Positions 23,047 to 34,801 are shown, counted from the stretch's first letter. The stretch: 64,000 nt of DNA from an uncultured Flavobacteriaceae bacterium (GCA_943787365.1 CALSMD010000005.1:1-64000); one strand, 5' to 3'. A program made the numbers and translations. The notes: a model not told the origin generated them from the sequence alone.

Positions 23047-25263
23047 TTAGAACCTAAAGTCCAGACCTCCGTAAATCCCAAAAGGATGTCCAGGGCGTAA
23101 GCCAGCAGGCACTTTAGCAACTGCATACGTTTCATCTAAAACATTAATGATTTTAGCAGATAAACTAAGTGTTTTTGTAACATGGTATTTCCCCACAAAA
23201 TCGATGATAAAGTTAGAGGTAATCCCATTAGCAGTATTGACTGCATCTGCACTCGCCTCAGTTTTAAAAGCACCATTCAAACGACCACTCAAGTTCAGCT
23301 CAAATTTCGCATGTTCTAAAGATATAGAAGTGTTAAATTGATGTCTGGCAATATAAGGCAGCTCGTCACCACTCTGAACTTCTCCCCACAAACCGTCATC
23401 ACTTCCAAAACTGTTTAGAAAGGTCGCATCTGTAAAGGTATATCCGAAGCTTATAGGTAATGCATAAGATGTGTTCTTTTGCAGTAAGTCATAGTTTAAA
23501 AGTAATTCAATTCCTTTCACGCTTACTTCTCCAGCGTTAAATTGCTCTAACGACCCAGTTCCGCCAGAAGCTGCTAAATCACTTCCCAGTAAGTTGCTGT
23601 AATCGTTGTAAAACCCAACGATCTCTCCCCGCACTCCTCTGATGTTGAAACGCGATCCTAACTCGTAATTCACACTTTCTTCTGATTCTTGTCCAACCGT
23701 ATTCCCTGGAGGCGAAAAGCCTTTATGTACTCCACCAAATACCGAAGTCAAATTGTTGAATTTATAGTTGAACCCTATACCAGGAATAAAAATAGCGACT
23801 TTATTTTCTCTACTAGAAAGGTCAGCTCCAGTTCTGCTAGGGTCACTGGTTCCAAAATTATCTCTTCCCAATACAATGTCCTCGTAGCGCAATCCAGGTG
23901 TTATGGTGATGTTATTGTATTTTAATTTATACAAAATAGACCCTGCAAATGCAGTCGCTTTACTGATGCGGTTGGCATCACTTCCTGGTGCGCCTGCGGA
24001 AGTTAAATTCATCTGTCCGTCCGTCATACTGTATCCATCTTTCCACTGAAAACGGTCTTCTTCATCATAATGATAACGCAATCCAATTTCAATATCATGA
24101 AATACATTTGCACTGTCCCAATGGAAGTCCAATTTAGTTTGAACCCCTTTTGACAGGTAACTTCGGTTGTTTGCTTTTAAGACGAGTGCATCCGCATCTG
24201 AATTAGACGTCCCATTAATAATATCCATATAGTTAGGGTAATCTTGAGGCGCCTCTAATATTTTAGAAATTTTCACTTTGTCACCACCAAATACTACGTC
24301 ATTTAATTTATACCAATTTCGTGAGAAATCATTATAATAAGCGCTGCTCGTAACTCTTAAGAATTTAGATACCTCTATTTTATGAGTCACCATAAATTGA
24401 AGGTGTTCATTCGTCATTTTATCTTTTTGAGACCCTGCATAGCGATCAAAAGGATTGGACTTAAAATCTTCAGTGGTTAGACCAAGATACGTTTCGTTGG
24501 AAGTTTCATCCGAATATTGAAACTTAAATTCAAGCGATTGATTGAATTTTGTATTCTTTTTATTTTGAAGTCGAAATTTGGCCACCACATCATTTTTGTC
24601 AAACCCAGTATTGTCTCCATTAGGGAGGTTTTTAAAACCATCCGAATTGTTATTTAGATACTCAAGAGAATATCCAATATTGGTTTTAGAATCTCCAATT
24701 TTGAAATGGGTTTGACCTGTGTTAAAGCTCCCATAACTCGTTTGTATGCTCCCACTAAAACGGTTAGGGATTTGTGTACTCACCAAATTGATAGCACCCC
24801 CTGTAGTAAATGGGCCATACTGTATTTGACTACTGCCTTTTAGAATTTCAACAGCTTGCATTCTGGCAACCGAAGGGAAATAATAAGCTGCTGGCGCACT
24901 GTAAGGTGCCGGCGCAATCAAAACGCCATCTTCCATGATGGATATTTTTGCACTTCGTTCTGGAGAGGTTCCACGAAGGCTGATGTTTGGACGCAATCCG
25001 TAGCCATCTTCTTCGTATATATTCACACCAGGTACCGTTCTTAAAACTCTATTGATATCTGAATAAGAGAATTTTTCTAATTCTTCTGGAGAGAGGTAAA
25101 ATGAGGACCCTGTTCTGTTTTTAGCTTCATATTTACTGCCAAAAATAACTTGGGAGTTGATGAAAACAGGTTCTAGTTTTTGAATAGAATCCGTTGGTTT
25201 TGTAGATTCTTGTGCATTTAACATGCCTATTCCTAGTAAGGTAATTTTGAGTAAATTCTTCAT
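23047..25263 (-). CDS. TonB-dependent outer-membrane receptor (FecA-like)
   Basis: Plug domain 'DINRVLRTVPGVNIYEEDGYGLRPNISLRGTSPERSAKISIMEDGVLIAPAPYSAP', C-terminal 'GHPFGIYGGLDFRF' ending in an aromatic residue. Confidence 0.9.
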   Translation of the reverse strand: MKNLLKITLLGIGMLNAQESTKPTDSIQKLEPVFINSQVIFGSKYEAKNRTGSSFYLSPEELEKFSYSDINRVLRTVPGVNIYEEDGYGLRPNISLRGTSPERSAKISIMEDGVLIAPAPYSAPAAYYFPSVARMQAVEILKGSSQIQYGPFTTGGAINLVSTQIPNRFSGSIQTSYGSFNTGQTHFKIGDSKTNIGYSLEYLNNNSDGFKNLPNGDNTGFDKNDVVAKFRLQNKKNTKFNQSLEFKFQYSDETSNETYLGLTTEDFKSNPFDRYAGSQKDKMTNEHLQFMVTHKIEVSKFLRVTSSAYYNDFSRNWYKLNDVVFGGDKVKISKILEAPQDYPNYMDIINGTSNSDADALVLKANNRSYLSKGVQTKLDFHWDSANVFHDIEIGLRYHYDEEDRFQWKDGYSMTDGQMNLTSAGAPGSDANRISKATAFAGSILYKLKYNNITITPGLRYEDIVLGRDNFGTSDPSRTGADLSSRENKVAIFIPGIGFNYKFNNLTSVFGGVHKGFSPPGNTVGQESEESVNYELGSRFNIRGVRGEIVGFYNDYSNLLGSDLAASGGTGSLEQFNAGEVSVKGIELLLNYDLLQKNTSYALPISFGYTFTDATFLNSFGSDDGLWGEVQSGDELPYIARHQFNTSISLEHAKFELNLSGRLNGAFKTEASADAVNTANGITSNFIIDFVGKYHVTKTLSLSAKIINVLDETYAVAKVPAGLRPGHPFGIYGGLDFRF

Positions 25264-25548
25264 TTTATTTAGACTGATTAAAAATAACGTTTAATTTCAG
25301 CCGCAAAGTTACAAATGAATTTTAGTTTCACAAAGCTTATTTAGAATAAATAAAGATAAAAAAATTAAAAACTTGAAATACAATTATTTATACCTTAAAA
25401 ATAGTTAGTTTTATCAAAACAACAACTTGACAAAACTGTTTCATGTCTTTATATATGTGAATTCATGTTTTTTATTAAATAATAGAGCATTATGCCTTAT
25501 TCAACTAAAAAAAATCTTAAATTTGCATGCAATTATAAGCTATTTGCT

Positions 25549-27021
25549 ATGAATGCACATCTATCCAAAATTGTCGGCGAAGGTCTTACTTACGACGACG
25601 TCCTTTTAATACCAGCCTATTCAGAAATACTACCACGTGACGTGAGTATTAAATCTAAATTCACCAGAAATATTTCGTTGAATGTTCCGATCAGTTCGGC
25701 AGCAATGGACACAGTCACCGAAAGTAAAATGGCCATCGCCATGGCGCGTGAAGGCGGCATTGGTGTGTTGCATAAAAACATGACCATCGAGCAACAAGCC
25801 ATTAAGGTTCGAAAAGTAAAACGTGCTGAAAGTGGTATGATCATCGATCCCGTGACTTTGCCATTAGATGCGACGGTGAAGGATGCACAGATGAGCATGA
25901 AAGAACACAGTATTGGCGGTATTCCGATCATTGATAAAGACGGCTACTTAAAAGGAATTGTCACCAATAGAGATTTACGTTTCGAAAAGGAAAGCAACCG
26001 TCCTATTACAGAGATCATGACCACCGAAGGTTTGGTAACTACTTCTGAAGGAACTTCTTTACAACAAGCAGAGGTCATTTTACAAAAGAAAAAAATCGAA
26101 AAATTACCAGTGGTGGATGCCAATTTTAAACTCGTTGGTCTCATCACTTTTAGAGATATTACAAAACTTACGCAGAAACCAATTTCTAATAAAGATAGCT
26201 ATGGCAGACTCAGAGTGGCCGCAGCCATTGGAGTTACGCAAGATGCCGTTGAGCGTACCGCCGCCTTGGTGAAATCTGGAGTGGATGCTGTTGTTATTGA
26301 CACGGCACACGGACATACCAAAGGCGTTGTTAGTGTTTTAAAACTAATCAAAGCAAAATTCCCAGACCTAGATGTGGTGGTTGGAAACATAGCCACAGCG
26401 GAAGCTGCTAAATATTTAGTAGAAGCTGGTGCCGATGCTGTTAAAGTCGGAATTGGTCCAGGATCTATCTGTACAACACGAGTGGTTGCAGGTGTTGGAT
26501 TCCCACAATTTTCAGCCATACTTGAAGTTGCCGCAGCACTCAAAGGATCGGGTGTGCCCGTCATTGCAGATGGAGGAATCCGATATACCGGAGACATTCC
26601 AAAAGCAATTGCAGCGGGTGCCGATTGTGTGATGCTTGGATCGCTCTTAGCAGGAACCAAAGAATCGCCGGGAGAAACCATCATCTACGAAGGTCGTAAA
26701 TTCAAATCGTATCGAGGAATGGGCTCTGTAGAAGCTATGAAGGAAGGTAGTAAAGACCGTTATTTCCAAGATGTTGAGGATGATATCAAAAAATTGGTTC
26801 CCGAAGGAATTGTAGGACGTGTTCCTTACAAAGGAGATCTCTATGAAAGTATCCACCAATTTATTGGAGGGATCAGAGCAGGGATGGGCTATTGTGGAGC
26901 CAAAGATATTGAGACCCTTAAAGAAACAGGTCGTTTTGTGAAAATCACCTCCTCAGGAATCAGTGAAAGCCATCCGCACAACGTTATGATTACAAAAGAG
27001 GCCCCTAACTATTCTAGATAG
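25549..27021 (+). CDS. guaB: IMP dehydrogenase
   Basis: GLTYDDVLLIPAYSEILPRDV, two CBS domains, VGIGPGSICTTRVVAGVGFPQ active-site loop. The listed ORF opens at 25492; the likely start is MNAHLSK at 25549. Confidence 0.95.
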   Translation: MNAHLSKIVGEGLTYDDVLLIPAYSEILPRDVSIKSKFTRNISLNVPISSAAMDTVTESKMAIAMAREGGIGVLHKNMTIEQQAIKVRKVKRAESGMIIDPVTLPLDATVKDAQMSMKEHSIGGIPIIDKDGYLKGIVTNRDLRFEKESNRPITEIMTTEGLVTTSEGTSLQQAEVILQKKKIEKLPVVDANFKLVGLITFRDITKLTQKPISNKDSYGRLRVAAAIGVTQDAVERTAALVKSGVDAVVIDTAHGHTKGVVSVLKLIKAKFPDLDVVVGNIATAEAAKYLVEAGADAVKVGIGPGSICTTRVVAGVGFPQFSAILEVAAALKGSGVPVIADGGIRYTGDIPKAIAAGADCVMLGSLLAGTKESPGETIIYEGRKFKSYRGMGSVEAMKEGSKDRYFQDVEDDIKKLVPEGIVGRVPYKGDLYESIHQFIGGIRAGMGYCGAKDIETLKETGRFVKITSSGISESHPHNVMITKEAPNYSR

Positions 27022-27115
27022 TAAGCTCACTTTTCATTTTTTTTAAGGCATAAGGAATTTACATTTGTAGTCTCCCTTATAATTAGTATTTTTGATTTTC
27101 ATAAAAATTTATAAC

Positions 27116-29056
27116 ATGCAAAAAACGTTTCTATTTCTAAGTATTTCCTGCTTTTCATTTTTGTTGTCTAATGCTCAAATAGCGAATGACGATGTCCTAC
27201 TTACCATTTCGGGGGAGCCGGTCTTGGCAAATGAATTTGTGAGAGTTTACAATAAAAACTTGAACTTAGTTCAAGATGATTCTCAAAAGGAAGTGGATTC
27301 TTATTTAGAGTTGTTTGTGAATTATAAATTAAAATTAACAGAGGCGAAAGCATTGCGATATGACAAAGATCCTGTGTATCTAAATGAATTCAAGTCTTAC
27401 AAAGATCAATTGACTCAATCCTTTTTGACCGATAAAAATGTGACGGACGATTTAGTTAGTGAAGCTTATGACCGTACAGAAAATGAAGTCAAAGCGCAGC
27501 ACATCTTAATCTTATTGGATGAGGTTGAAACAGATACCTTAGCAGCGTACTCAAAAATTCAAGCCTATAGAGAACGCTTTATAAACGAAGATTTTGAGTC
27601 TCTAAAAAAGGAACTCCACAATGGAAAATCTGTTTTTGTAGAAGATTTAGGGTATTTTTCTGCTTTTAAAATGGTTTATAATTTTGAGTCGGCCGCTTAT
27701 GCAACCGAAGTTGGTAACGTTTCCCAACCCTTCCGAACCAGATTTGGATTTCATGTGGTAAAAGTTTTAGAAAAACGCAAGTCAAGAGGGCAGGTAACTG
27801 TAGCTCATATCATGATTGCTAACACACAAAAAGACAGTACGCTTGTGCCAGAGGAGCGCATCCAAGAATTACACCGATTGGTACTACAAGGCGATGATTT
27901 TGCAGACCTCGCGAAACAATTCTCCGACGATAAAAGCAGTTCAATGCGTGGTGGGGAACTCAGCCCTTTTAAGTCAGGTCAAATAAACTCTGAAATTTTT
28001 GAAACCACAGCTTTTGAACTCAGTCCTTCCAACCCTATCTCTCAACCGATTCAAACGCAGTTTGGATGGCACATTCTAAAATACATCAACAAAAAATCGG
28101 TACAGTCTTTTGAAGAATTGCAGCCAGAGTTAAATAACAAAGTTGGAAAAGATTCCCGTTCACAACTCGTAAAGGCAAAGATGTTGGAACAATTATTGAC
28201 AGAATATCAAATTCAAAATCCAAACTCTAAGGTAGCGAATTTAGAATCAAATCTCAGCTATAATGCATCTCAGAATGCTTGGGAACTTTCTCAGAATTTT
28301 GATACAAACCAATCGTTCTTGGTTATTAAAAACCAAACTTACACCTATCAAGATTTTTTGGAGTATTTAAACAAAAACCAAAAATCGATCAAAAAAGAGT
28401 GGTCAACGGCTGTAGTGGTTAAAAGACAATATGCTTCCTTTTTAGAACAAGCTGTGTTCAAATACAAAGAAGCAAATCTTGAAACTGAAAATGAAGAGTT
28501 TGCGCATATTCTGAATGAATACAGAGAAGGCTTGTTATTGTTTGAATTGATGCAAGACAAAATTTGGGAAGGAGCTAAAAACGATTCCATAGGCTTGCAA
28601 GAATTTTACAATGCCAACAAACAAAACTATGTCTGGCCTGATAGAATTGAAGGGTCTGTAGCGCGTTCAACCGATGCGAAGTACATCAAAAAAGTTCGTA
28701 AGTATTGGAAAAAAAATAAGTCCAATAAAATGATCGATGAAACACTTAATAAGGAACAACAAAACGTCATGTTTTCTAACGGCGAACTCGAATTGGAACA
28801 CCCTTCATTGCCCAAAACGCTTGAGTTTAAAACAGGGCTTTCTAAAGTGATTGAAGAAAATTCAAATTTTTATGTCGTCAATGTAACAGCTTTGAAACCA
28901 ACCACTCAAAAAACTTTTGAAGAGGCTCAAGGACAAGTGATTGCGAATTACCAAATTACTTTGGAATCGGAATGGATAGAAGAATTACGCACTAAATTTG
29001 AGGTGGATATCAATGAATCTGTGCTTGCAAAAGTAAACGCCTTAATTTCTAATTAA
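27116..29056 (+). CDS. Periplasmic peptidyl-prolyl isomerase (PpiC/SurA-type, two parvulin domains)
   Basis: Signal peptide; 'KAQHILILLDEVETDTLAAY...RFGFHVVKVLEKR' and 'VAHIMIANTQ...MRGGELSPFKSGQ...QFGWHILKYI' parvulin motifs. Confidence 0.85.
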   Translation: MQKTFLFLSISCFSFLLSNAQIANDDVLLTISGEPVLANEFVRVYNKNLNLVQDDSQKEVDSYLELFVNYKLKLTEAKALRYDKDPVYLNEFKSYKDQLTQSFLTDKNVTDDLVSEAYDRTENEVKAQHILILLDEVETDTLAAYSKIQAYRERFINEDFESLKKELHNGKSVFVEDLGYFSAFKMVYNFESAAYATEVGNVSQPFRTRFGFHVVKVLEKRKSRGQVTVAHIMIANTQKDSTLVPEERIQELHRLVLQGDDFADLAKQFSDDKSSSMRGGELSPFKSGQINSEIFETTAFELSPSNPISQPIQTQFGWHILKYINKKSVQSFEELQPELNNKVGKDSRSQLVKAKMLEQLLTEYQIQNPNSKVANLESNLSYNASQNAWELSQNFDTNQSFLVIKNQTYTYQDFLEYLNKNQKSIKKEWSTAVVVKRQYASFLEQAVFKYKEANLETENEEFAHILNEYREGLLLFELMQDKIWEGAKNDSIGLQEFYNANKQNYVWPDRIEGSVARSTDAKYIKKVRKYWKKNKSNKMIDETLNKEQQNVMFSNGELELEHPSLPKTLEFKTGLSKVIEENSNFYVVNVTALKPTTQKTFEEAQGQVIANYQITLESEWIEELRTKFEVDINESVLAKVNALISN

Positions 29057-29057
29057 T

Positions 29058-29912
29058 TTGAAACGTTTCAATCAACTATTAGGGCTTTCTTTTTTGATGT
29101 TGGCGGCGTGTAATCTACGACCTGCTCCCACAGAAGCGAATCCTTTGGCGCGTGTCAATGACGCGTTTTTGTTTGAAACCGACATTGATTTTAGTTTTGT
29201 AGAAGGACAGACAGAGTCGGATAGTATTATTTATGTTCAAAATATTATTAATAATTGGGCCACCACCCAACTCCTCATTGACGGTGCAAATTTAAACCTA
29301 ACAAAAGAGACGCAAACGGAGTTTGAACAACTGGTCCAGCAATATAAAAGTGATCTTTATACCTCTGCCTATGTAGAAGCCTTGGTAAATAAGAACTTAG
29401 ATACTTCCATAACAGATCAGGAATTAGACGAAGTGTATTCTAGTAACAAACAACTCTTTGTTTTGAAAGAAGACCTTTTAAAAATGAGATATGTGAATGT
29501 AAACGCATCCTTGTCCAATTTGGAGGAAGTCAAAAAACGATTCAAGCGTTACAATGCAGAGGACAAAACGCGCTTAGACTCTATATCCATCCAGTTCAAT
29601 TCCTTTTATTTAAAAGACTCCATTTGGATAAAATCTGAACAAGCAATTTCTAAAATCAAACCCTTACAAATAGGATTTAATAAAGTACTGTTAAAAAAAC
29701 CAAATTTTATACAGCTCAAAGATTCTTTAGGGTTATATTTGATGCAGATTAATGAAGTTTTAGAGCGTGGAAGTCAAGCACCCTTGGAGTATGTATTGCC
29801 AACTTTGAAACAAATCGTCATTAATAATAGAAAGTTAAAAGTCATCAGACAACTAAAAAGTGATATAGTTAATGATGCCATTAAAAATAAAAAATTTGAA
29901 ATTTATAATTAA
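29058..29912 (+). CDS. Probable lipoprotein, SurA/PPIase-associated
   Basis: LGLSFLMLAACNLRPAPTE lipobox; sits between two PPIase genes; TTG start assumed. Confidence 0.6.
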   Translation: MKRFNQLLGLSFLMLAACNLRPAPTEANPLARVNDAFLFETDIDFSFVEGQTESDSIIYVQNIINNWATTQLLIDGANLNLTKETQTEFEQLVQQYKSDLYTSAYVEALVNKNLDTSITDQELDEVYSSNKQLFVLKEDLLKMRYVNVNASLSNLEEVKKRFKRYNAEDKTRLDSISIQFNSFYLKDSIWIKSEQAISKIKPLQIGFNKVLLKKPNFIQLKDSLGLYLMQINEVLERGSQAPLEYVLPTLKQIVINNRKLKVIRQLKSDIVNDAIKNKKFEIYN

Positions 29913-31329
29913 GTCTTACGTATTAGGGTTCTGTTTTTTAATGACCCTTTCTTCTTTTTCACAAGAAATTATTGAAGAGTCTGTTGAGGTCGAAGCACCA
30001 AAAACGACGGTCATTGATTCTGTAAAGGATTCAATGAAACGAGTTAAACTTGACGGTGTTGCTGCGGTCATAGGGGATTTTGTCATTTTAGACTCTGATA
30101 TCGACAAGCAATTCACTCAGCTAGAAGCGGGTGGTATCTCTACAGAGGACATCACGCGTTGTCAACTTTTCGGAAAACTCTTAGAAGATAAACTATACAT
30201 ACATCATGCCATTCAAGACAGTCTTGAAGTGAATGATGCAGAGGTTAAATCCTATGTGGATCAACAGCTAGAAGGATTTGCAGAGCAAATTGGTTCAATG
30301 GAAAAATTGATTGCTTACTACAAAAAATCATCTGAAAAAGAACTCAGAGATGAAATGTTTGAGTTGAACAAAAACGGTAAAATGGCATCCTTGATGCAGC
30401 AAACTATTGTAGAAGAGATTGAAGTCACTCCTGACGAAGTACGTCAGTTTTTTAATAAAATAGCTGAAGATGAACGTCCACAGTTTGGTACTGAAATGCG
30501 GGTCGCTCAAATTGTAGTGATTCCAGAAACAACCAAAGTAGAGGTCGACAAAGTGATAAATCGTTTGAATGAATTCAGAGCTGATGTTGTGGACAACGGT
30601 GCAAGTTTTACCACCAAAGCTGTTCTTTACACCGAAGATCCAGGGTCGAAACGAACGGGAGGAAAATACACCCTTAACAGGAAACGTCCTGTAATGGCCA
30701 AAGAATTTAGAGAAGTCGCCTTTTCATTACAAGAAGGAGAAGTGTCCAAACCCTTCAAAACGGATTTTGGTTACCACATCATTCAATTGGAAAAAATTAG
30801 AGGTCAAGAATATGATATCAGACATATTTTATTAATTCCAAAAGTGACTTCTTCAGCCATCAAAGAAGCCAAAGAAAGACTTGAAAAAGTAAGACAAAGC
30901 ATTGTCGATGGTGAAATTACATTTGCAGACGCAGCTAAAGAAGCGAGTGACGAAAAAGAAACGAAGTTTGACGGCGGACAACTTCGAAATCCAGAAACGC
31001 AAGATTACAACTTTGAGCTCACAAAAATGGATCCTGAGTTGTATGCTCAAATCCAGAATCTAAAAGACAACGAAGTCAGTCCAGTACTTAAAGACGAAGA
31101 TCGTGTCAACCCTGTGAAATTTAAAATTCTAACCGTTACGGCACGAGTCGATGAGCATGAAGCGACCTTTGCGCAGGATTACTTAAAAATTAAAGCACTT
31201 GCACTTCAAGAAAAACAATTGAATGCGATTGAGAAGTGGCAAGAAGAAAAAATCATGGATACCTACATTAAAATTAATGGTGAGTTACGTAGCTGTGATT
31301 TTAATAGTAACTGGTTTAAAATTAACTAA
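29878..31329 (+). CDS. SurA-like peptidyl-prolyl isomerase
   Basis: DGVAAVIGDFVILDSDIDKQFTQLEAGG N-terminal SurA module; 'GGKYTLNRKRPVMAKEFREVAFSLQEGEVSKPFKTDFGYHIIQLEKIRGQEYDIRHIL' parvulin domains. Overlaps the end of the previous CDS. Confidence 0.88.
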   Translation, partial: PLKIKNLKFIIKSYVLGFCFLMTLSSFSQEIIEESVEVEAPKTTVIDSVKDSMKRVKLDGVAAVIGDFVILDSDIDKQFTQLEAGGISTEDITRCQLFGKLLEDKLYIHHAIQDSLEVNDAEVKSYVDQQLEGFAEQIGSMEKLIAYYKKSSEKELRDEMFELNKNGKMASLMQQTIVEEIEVTPDEVRQFFNKIAEDERPQFGTEMRVAQIVVIPETTKVEVDKVINRLNEFRADVVDNGASFTTKAVLYTEDPGSKRTGGKYTLNRKRPVMAKEFREVAFSLQEGEVSKPFKTDFGYHIIQLEKIRGQEYDIRHILLIPKVTSSAIKEAKERLEKVRQSIVDGEITFADAAKEASDEKETKFDGGQLRNPETQDYNFELTKMDPELYAQIQNLKDNEVSPVLKDEDRVNPVKFKILTVTARVDEHEATFAQDYLKIKALALQEKQLNAIEKWQEEKIMDTYIKINGELRSCDFNSNWFKIN

Positions 31330-31332
31330 GCG

Positions 31333-32286
31333 ATGTCAGATGTTGCGTCTTTAAAACAACACCTCCAGAAGTACGAGACTTTAAAACAGGAAATTTCTAA
31401 AGTCATCGTAGGTCAGGATGCTGTTATAGAACAAATTCTAATCTCCATATTCTCTGGTGGTCACTCCTTATTAGTAGGCGTTCCCGGATTGGCAAAAACC
31501 TTAATGGTCAACACCATTGCAAAAGCACTCGGATTGGATTTTAAACGTATTCAATTTACTCCAGACCTTATGCCTAGCGATATTTTAGGAAGTGAAATTT
31601 TGGATAAGGATCGTCAATTCAAATTTATCAAAGGTCCAATTTTTTCAAACATCATATTGGCCGATGAAATCAATAGAACCCCTCCAAAAACACAAGCTGC
31701 GCTTTTAGAAGCCATGCAAGAACGGTCGGTGACCATTGCAGGACATCATTATAAATTAGATGCGCCTTACTTTGTATTGGCCACTCAAAACCCGATTGAG
31801 CAAGAAGGAACCTACCCGTTGCCCGAAGCACAATTGGACCGTTTTATGTTCTCCATCAATCTGACCTATCCAAGTTTTGAGGAAGAGGTGCAAGTGGTAA
31901 AGTTGACAACTGCCAGCACACAGTCGGACGTTGAGGTGGTGTTTTCTGCAAGTGAAATTTTAGATTTTCAAGCGCTCATCCGTAAAATTCCAGTGGCGGA
32001 TAACGTGATTGAATACGCTGTTAAAATGGTTGGTAAAACCCGTCCAGATTCTTTGGAAGCGATTCCAGTAATCAAACAGTACGTCGATTGGGGAGCAGGA
32101 CCAAGAGCTTCTCAAAACCTAATCTTAGCAGCCAAAACCTATGCGGTGATCAATGGGAAACTTTCTCCTGATATCGAAGACGTGCAAGCTGTTGCGATTA
32201 GCATTCTTCGCCATAGAATAATCAAGAATTACAAGGCAGAAGCCGATGGAATCTCTATAGAGTCCATTGTTGAAAGTTTATTCTAA
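31333..32286 (+). CDS. MoxR family AAA ATPase
   Basis: SGGHSLLVGVPGLAKTLMVNTIA Walker A; ILADEINRTPPKTQAALLEAMQE; ATQNPIEQEGTYPLPEAQLDRFM. Confidence 0.93.
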   Translation: MSDVASLKQHLQKYETLKQEISKVIVGQDAVIEQILISIFSGGHSLLVGVPGLAKTLMVNTIAKALGLDFKRIQFTPDLMPSDILGSEILDKDRQFKFIKGPIFSNIILADEINRTPPKTQAALLEAMQERSVTIAGHHYKLDAPYFVLATQNPIEQEGTYPLPEAQLDRFMFSINLTYPSFEEEVQVVKLTTASTQSDVEVVFSASEILDFQALIRKIPVADNVIEYAVKMVGKTRPDSLEAIPVIKQYVDWGAGPRASQNLILAAKTYAVINGKLSPDIEDVQAVAISILRHRIIKNYKAEADGISIESIVESLF

Positions 32287-32474
32287 TCTTAGATTTGTCA
32301 ATTTTTTGATGGATTTACCCCTTTAAAATTACTAATAATATATTTTTTAAAAGAGAAGTTTACGTTTAATTAAATTCTAGATGTAAACACGTCTTATTCA
32401 CTTTTTAATTGAATATAATTTTATTTAATTCGTACTTTTACGAACGATTATTACGAAATAAAATTATTTAGATT

Positions 32475-34742
32475 ATGGCTTTCGATATAAATATTATTAA
32501 AGAAGTGTACGGTCAAATGCCGGCACGCATTGAAAAAGCACGTCAACTTGTTGGACGTCCGCTTACCTTATCAGAAAAAATTCTTTACAGTCACCTTTGG
32601 GATGACAAATCTACCAAAGCATACGAGCGCGGAAAAGATTATGTGGATTTCGCACCGGATCGAATTGCCTTACAAGATGCAACGGCTCAAATGGCGTTGT
32701 TGCAATTTATGCAAGCAGGTAAAAGTAAAGTAGCGGTACCTACCACTACACACTGTGATCATTTAATTCAAGCAAAAAACGGAGCTGGAACCGATTTACA
32801 AAGTGCTTTAAACACGAGTAATGAAGTTTTTAACTTTTTAGAATCAGTCTCAAATAAATACGGATTAGGATTTTGGAAACCAGGCGCAGGTATTATTCAC
32901 CAAGTGGTCTTAGAAAATTATGCGTTCCCTGGTGGAATGATGATTGGAACTGATTCGCATACCGTGAATGCGGGTGGATTGGGAATGATTGCCATTGGTG
33001 TTGGTGGTGCTGATGCTGTAGATGTGATGGCAGGTATGGCTTGGGAACTTAAATTCCCAAAATTAATAGGTGTTAAATTAACTGGAAAACTTTCTGGTTG
33101 GACGGCACCCAAAGATGTCATTTTAAAAGTAGCAGGAATTGTTTCTGCAAAAGGAGGAACTGGAGCCGTTGTAGAATATTTTGGTGAAGGTGCTATCGGA
33201 ATGTCTTGTACAGGAAAAGGAACTATTTGTAATATGGGAGCAGAAATAGGAGCAACCACTTCTACTTTTGGGTATGACGAATCGATGGAGCGTTATTTAC
33301 GTGCGACCGATAGATCAGATGTGGCTGATGCTGCAAATACAGTCAAAGAACATTTAACTGGAGATGCTGAAGTATATGCAAATCCAGAACACTATTTTGA
33401 TCAAGTCATTGAAATCAATTTATCAGATTTAAGTCCTTTATTAAACGGTCCTTTTACGCCAGATTTATCTACAAAAGTAGGTGCAGACATGAAGACTATT
33501 GCAACTAAAAATGAATGGCCTATAAAAGTTGAATGGGGATTGATTGGATCTTGTACAAACTCTTCTTACGAAGATTTATCAAGAGCTGCTTCAATCGCAC
33601 AACAAGCCTTGGATAAAGGTTTAGGGATCAAAGCTGAATTTGGAATCAATCCAGGTTCTGAAAAAGTACGTTATACAGCAGACAGAGACGGAATTTTAAG
33701 TGTTTTTGAACAATTGGACGCAAAGATTTTCACCAATGCTTGTGGCCCTTGTATTGGGCAATGGGCACGTTATGAAGACCCTAAAAATGCACCAAAAAAC
33801 TCAATCATTCATTCTTTCAATAGAAACTTTGCAAAACGTGCAGATGGAAATCCAAACACACATGCCTTTGTTGCTTCACCAGAAATGGTGGCTGCAATTA
33901 CCATTGCAGGTCGTTTAGATTTTAATCCTATGACAGATGCTCTAATCAATAAAGATGGTGAAAAGGTGATGTTAGACGAGCCAACTGGATGGGAATTACC
34001 TCCAAAAGGTTTTGAAGTAAAAGACGACGGATATCTTGCTCCCGAAGAAGATGGAAGTGGAGTTGTGATCAATGTGAGTCTAGAATCTGAAAGATTGCAA
34101 TTATTAGCTCCTTTTGAGCCGATTGGTAATACAATAGACGGGGCAAAATTGTTAATCAAAGCACACGGAAAATGTACGACGGATCATATCTCAATGGCGG
34201 GTCCTTGGTTGCGTTATAGAGGGCATTTAGATAATATTTCTAACAACTGTTTGATTGGTGCTGTAAATGCATTCAACATGAAAACGAACTTTGTAAAAAA
34301 TCAATCAGGTGGGGAGTACGACGCAGTGCCTTTAACGGCAAGAGCCTATAAAGCAGCCAATATAAAAACAATCGTTGTTGGGGATCATAACTATGGTGAA
34401 GGATCTTCAAGAGAACATGCGGCGATGGAGCCACGTCACCTTGGAGTGGCTGCAGTGATTGTAAAATCATTTGCTCGTATTCATGAAACCAACCTTAAAA
34501 AACAAGGAATGTTAGGTTTGACTTTTGCAACAGAATCGGATTACGATTTAATTCAAGAAGACGATACCTTTAATTTTGTGGACTTAAATGCATTTGCACC
34601 AGGAAAGCCTTTAACCATTGAAGCGATTCACGCGGATGGTTCTAAGGATATAATCATTGCAAACCATACGTATAACAATTCTCAAATAGAATGGTATAAT
34701 GAAGGTTCAGCATTGAACTTGATTAAAAAACAAAATGCCTAA
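32475..34742 (+). CDS. Aconitate hydratase
   Basis: [76 protein letters not shown]. Confidence 0.95.
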   Translation: MAFDINIIKEVYGQMPARIEKARQLVGRPLTLSEKILYSHLWDDKSTKAYERGKDYVDFAPDRIALQDATAQMALLQFMQAGKSKVAVPTTTHCDHLIQAKNGAGTDLQSALNTSNEVFNFLESVSNKYGLGFWKPGAGIIHQVVLENYAFPGGMMIGTDSHTVNAGGLGMIAIGVGGADAVDVMAGMAWELKFPKLIGVKLTGKLSGWTAPKDVILKVAGIVSAKGGTGAVVEYFGEGAIGMSCTGKGTICNMGAEIGATTSTFGYDESMERYLRATDRSDVADAANTVKEHLTGDAEVYANPEHYFDQVIEINLSDLSPLLNGPFTPDLSTKVGADMKTIATKNEWPIKVEWGLIGSCTNSSYEDLSRAASIAQQALDKGLGIKAEFGINPGSEKVRYTADRDGILSVFEQLDAKIFTNACGPCIGQWARYEDPKNAPKNSIIHSFNRNFAKRADGNPNTHAFVASPEMVAAITIAGRLDFNPMTDALINKDGEKVMLDEPTGWELPPKGFEVKDDGYLAPEEDGSGVVINVSLESERLQLLAPFEPIGNTIDGAKLLIKAHGKCTTDHISMAGPWLRYRGHLDNISNNCLIGAVNAFNMKTNFVKNQSGGEYDAVPLTARAYKAANIKTIVVGDHNYGEGSSREHAAMEPRHLGVAAVIVKSFARIHETNLKKQGMLGLTFATESDYDLIQEDDTFNFVDLNAFAPGKPLTIEAIHADGSKDIIIANHTYNNSQIEWYNEGSALNLIKKQNA

Positions 34743-34769
34743 GAAGTGAATTAATTTTTCTTAGTATTC

Positions 34770-34792
34770 CGAAAGTTGTTTAGCAACTTTCG
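34770..34792. terminator. Hairpin after aconitase
   Basis: cgaaagttg-tttag-caactttcg, 9-bp stem. Confidence 0.4.
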
Positions 34793-34801
34793 ATAAAAAT
34801 T

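Noticed and set aside
25264-25548. Riboswitch upstream of guaB or the TonB receptor
   Set aside because: AT-rich region without a recognisable conserved riboswitch core.
25617-26684. Antisense ORFs inside guaB
   Set aside because: Sense strand clearly encodes IMP dehydrogenase; antisense products are unrecognisable.
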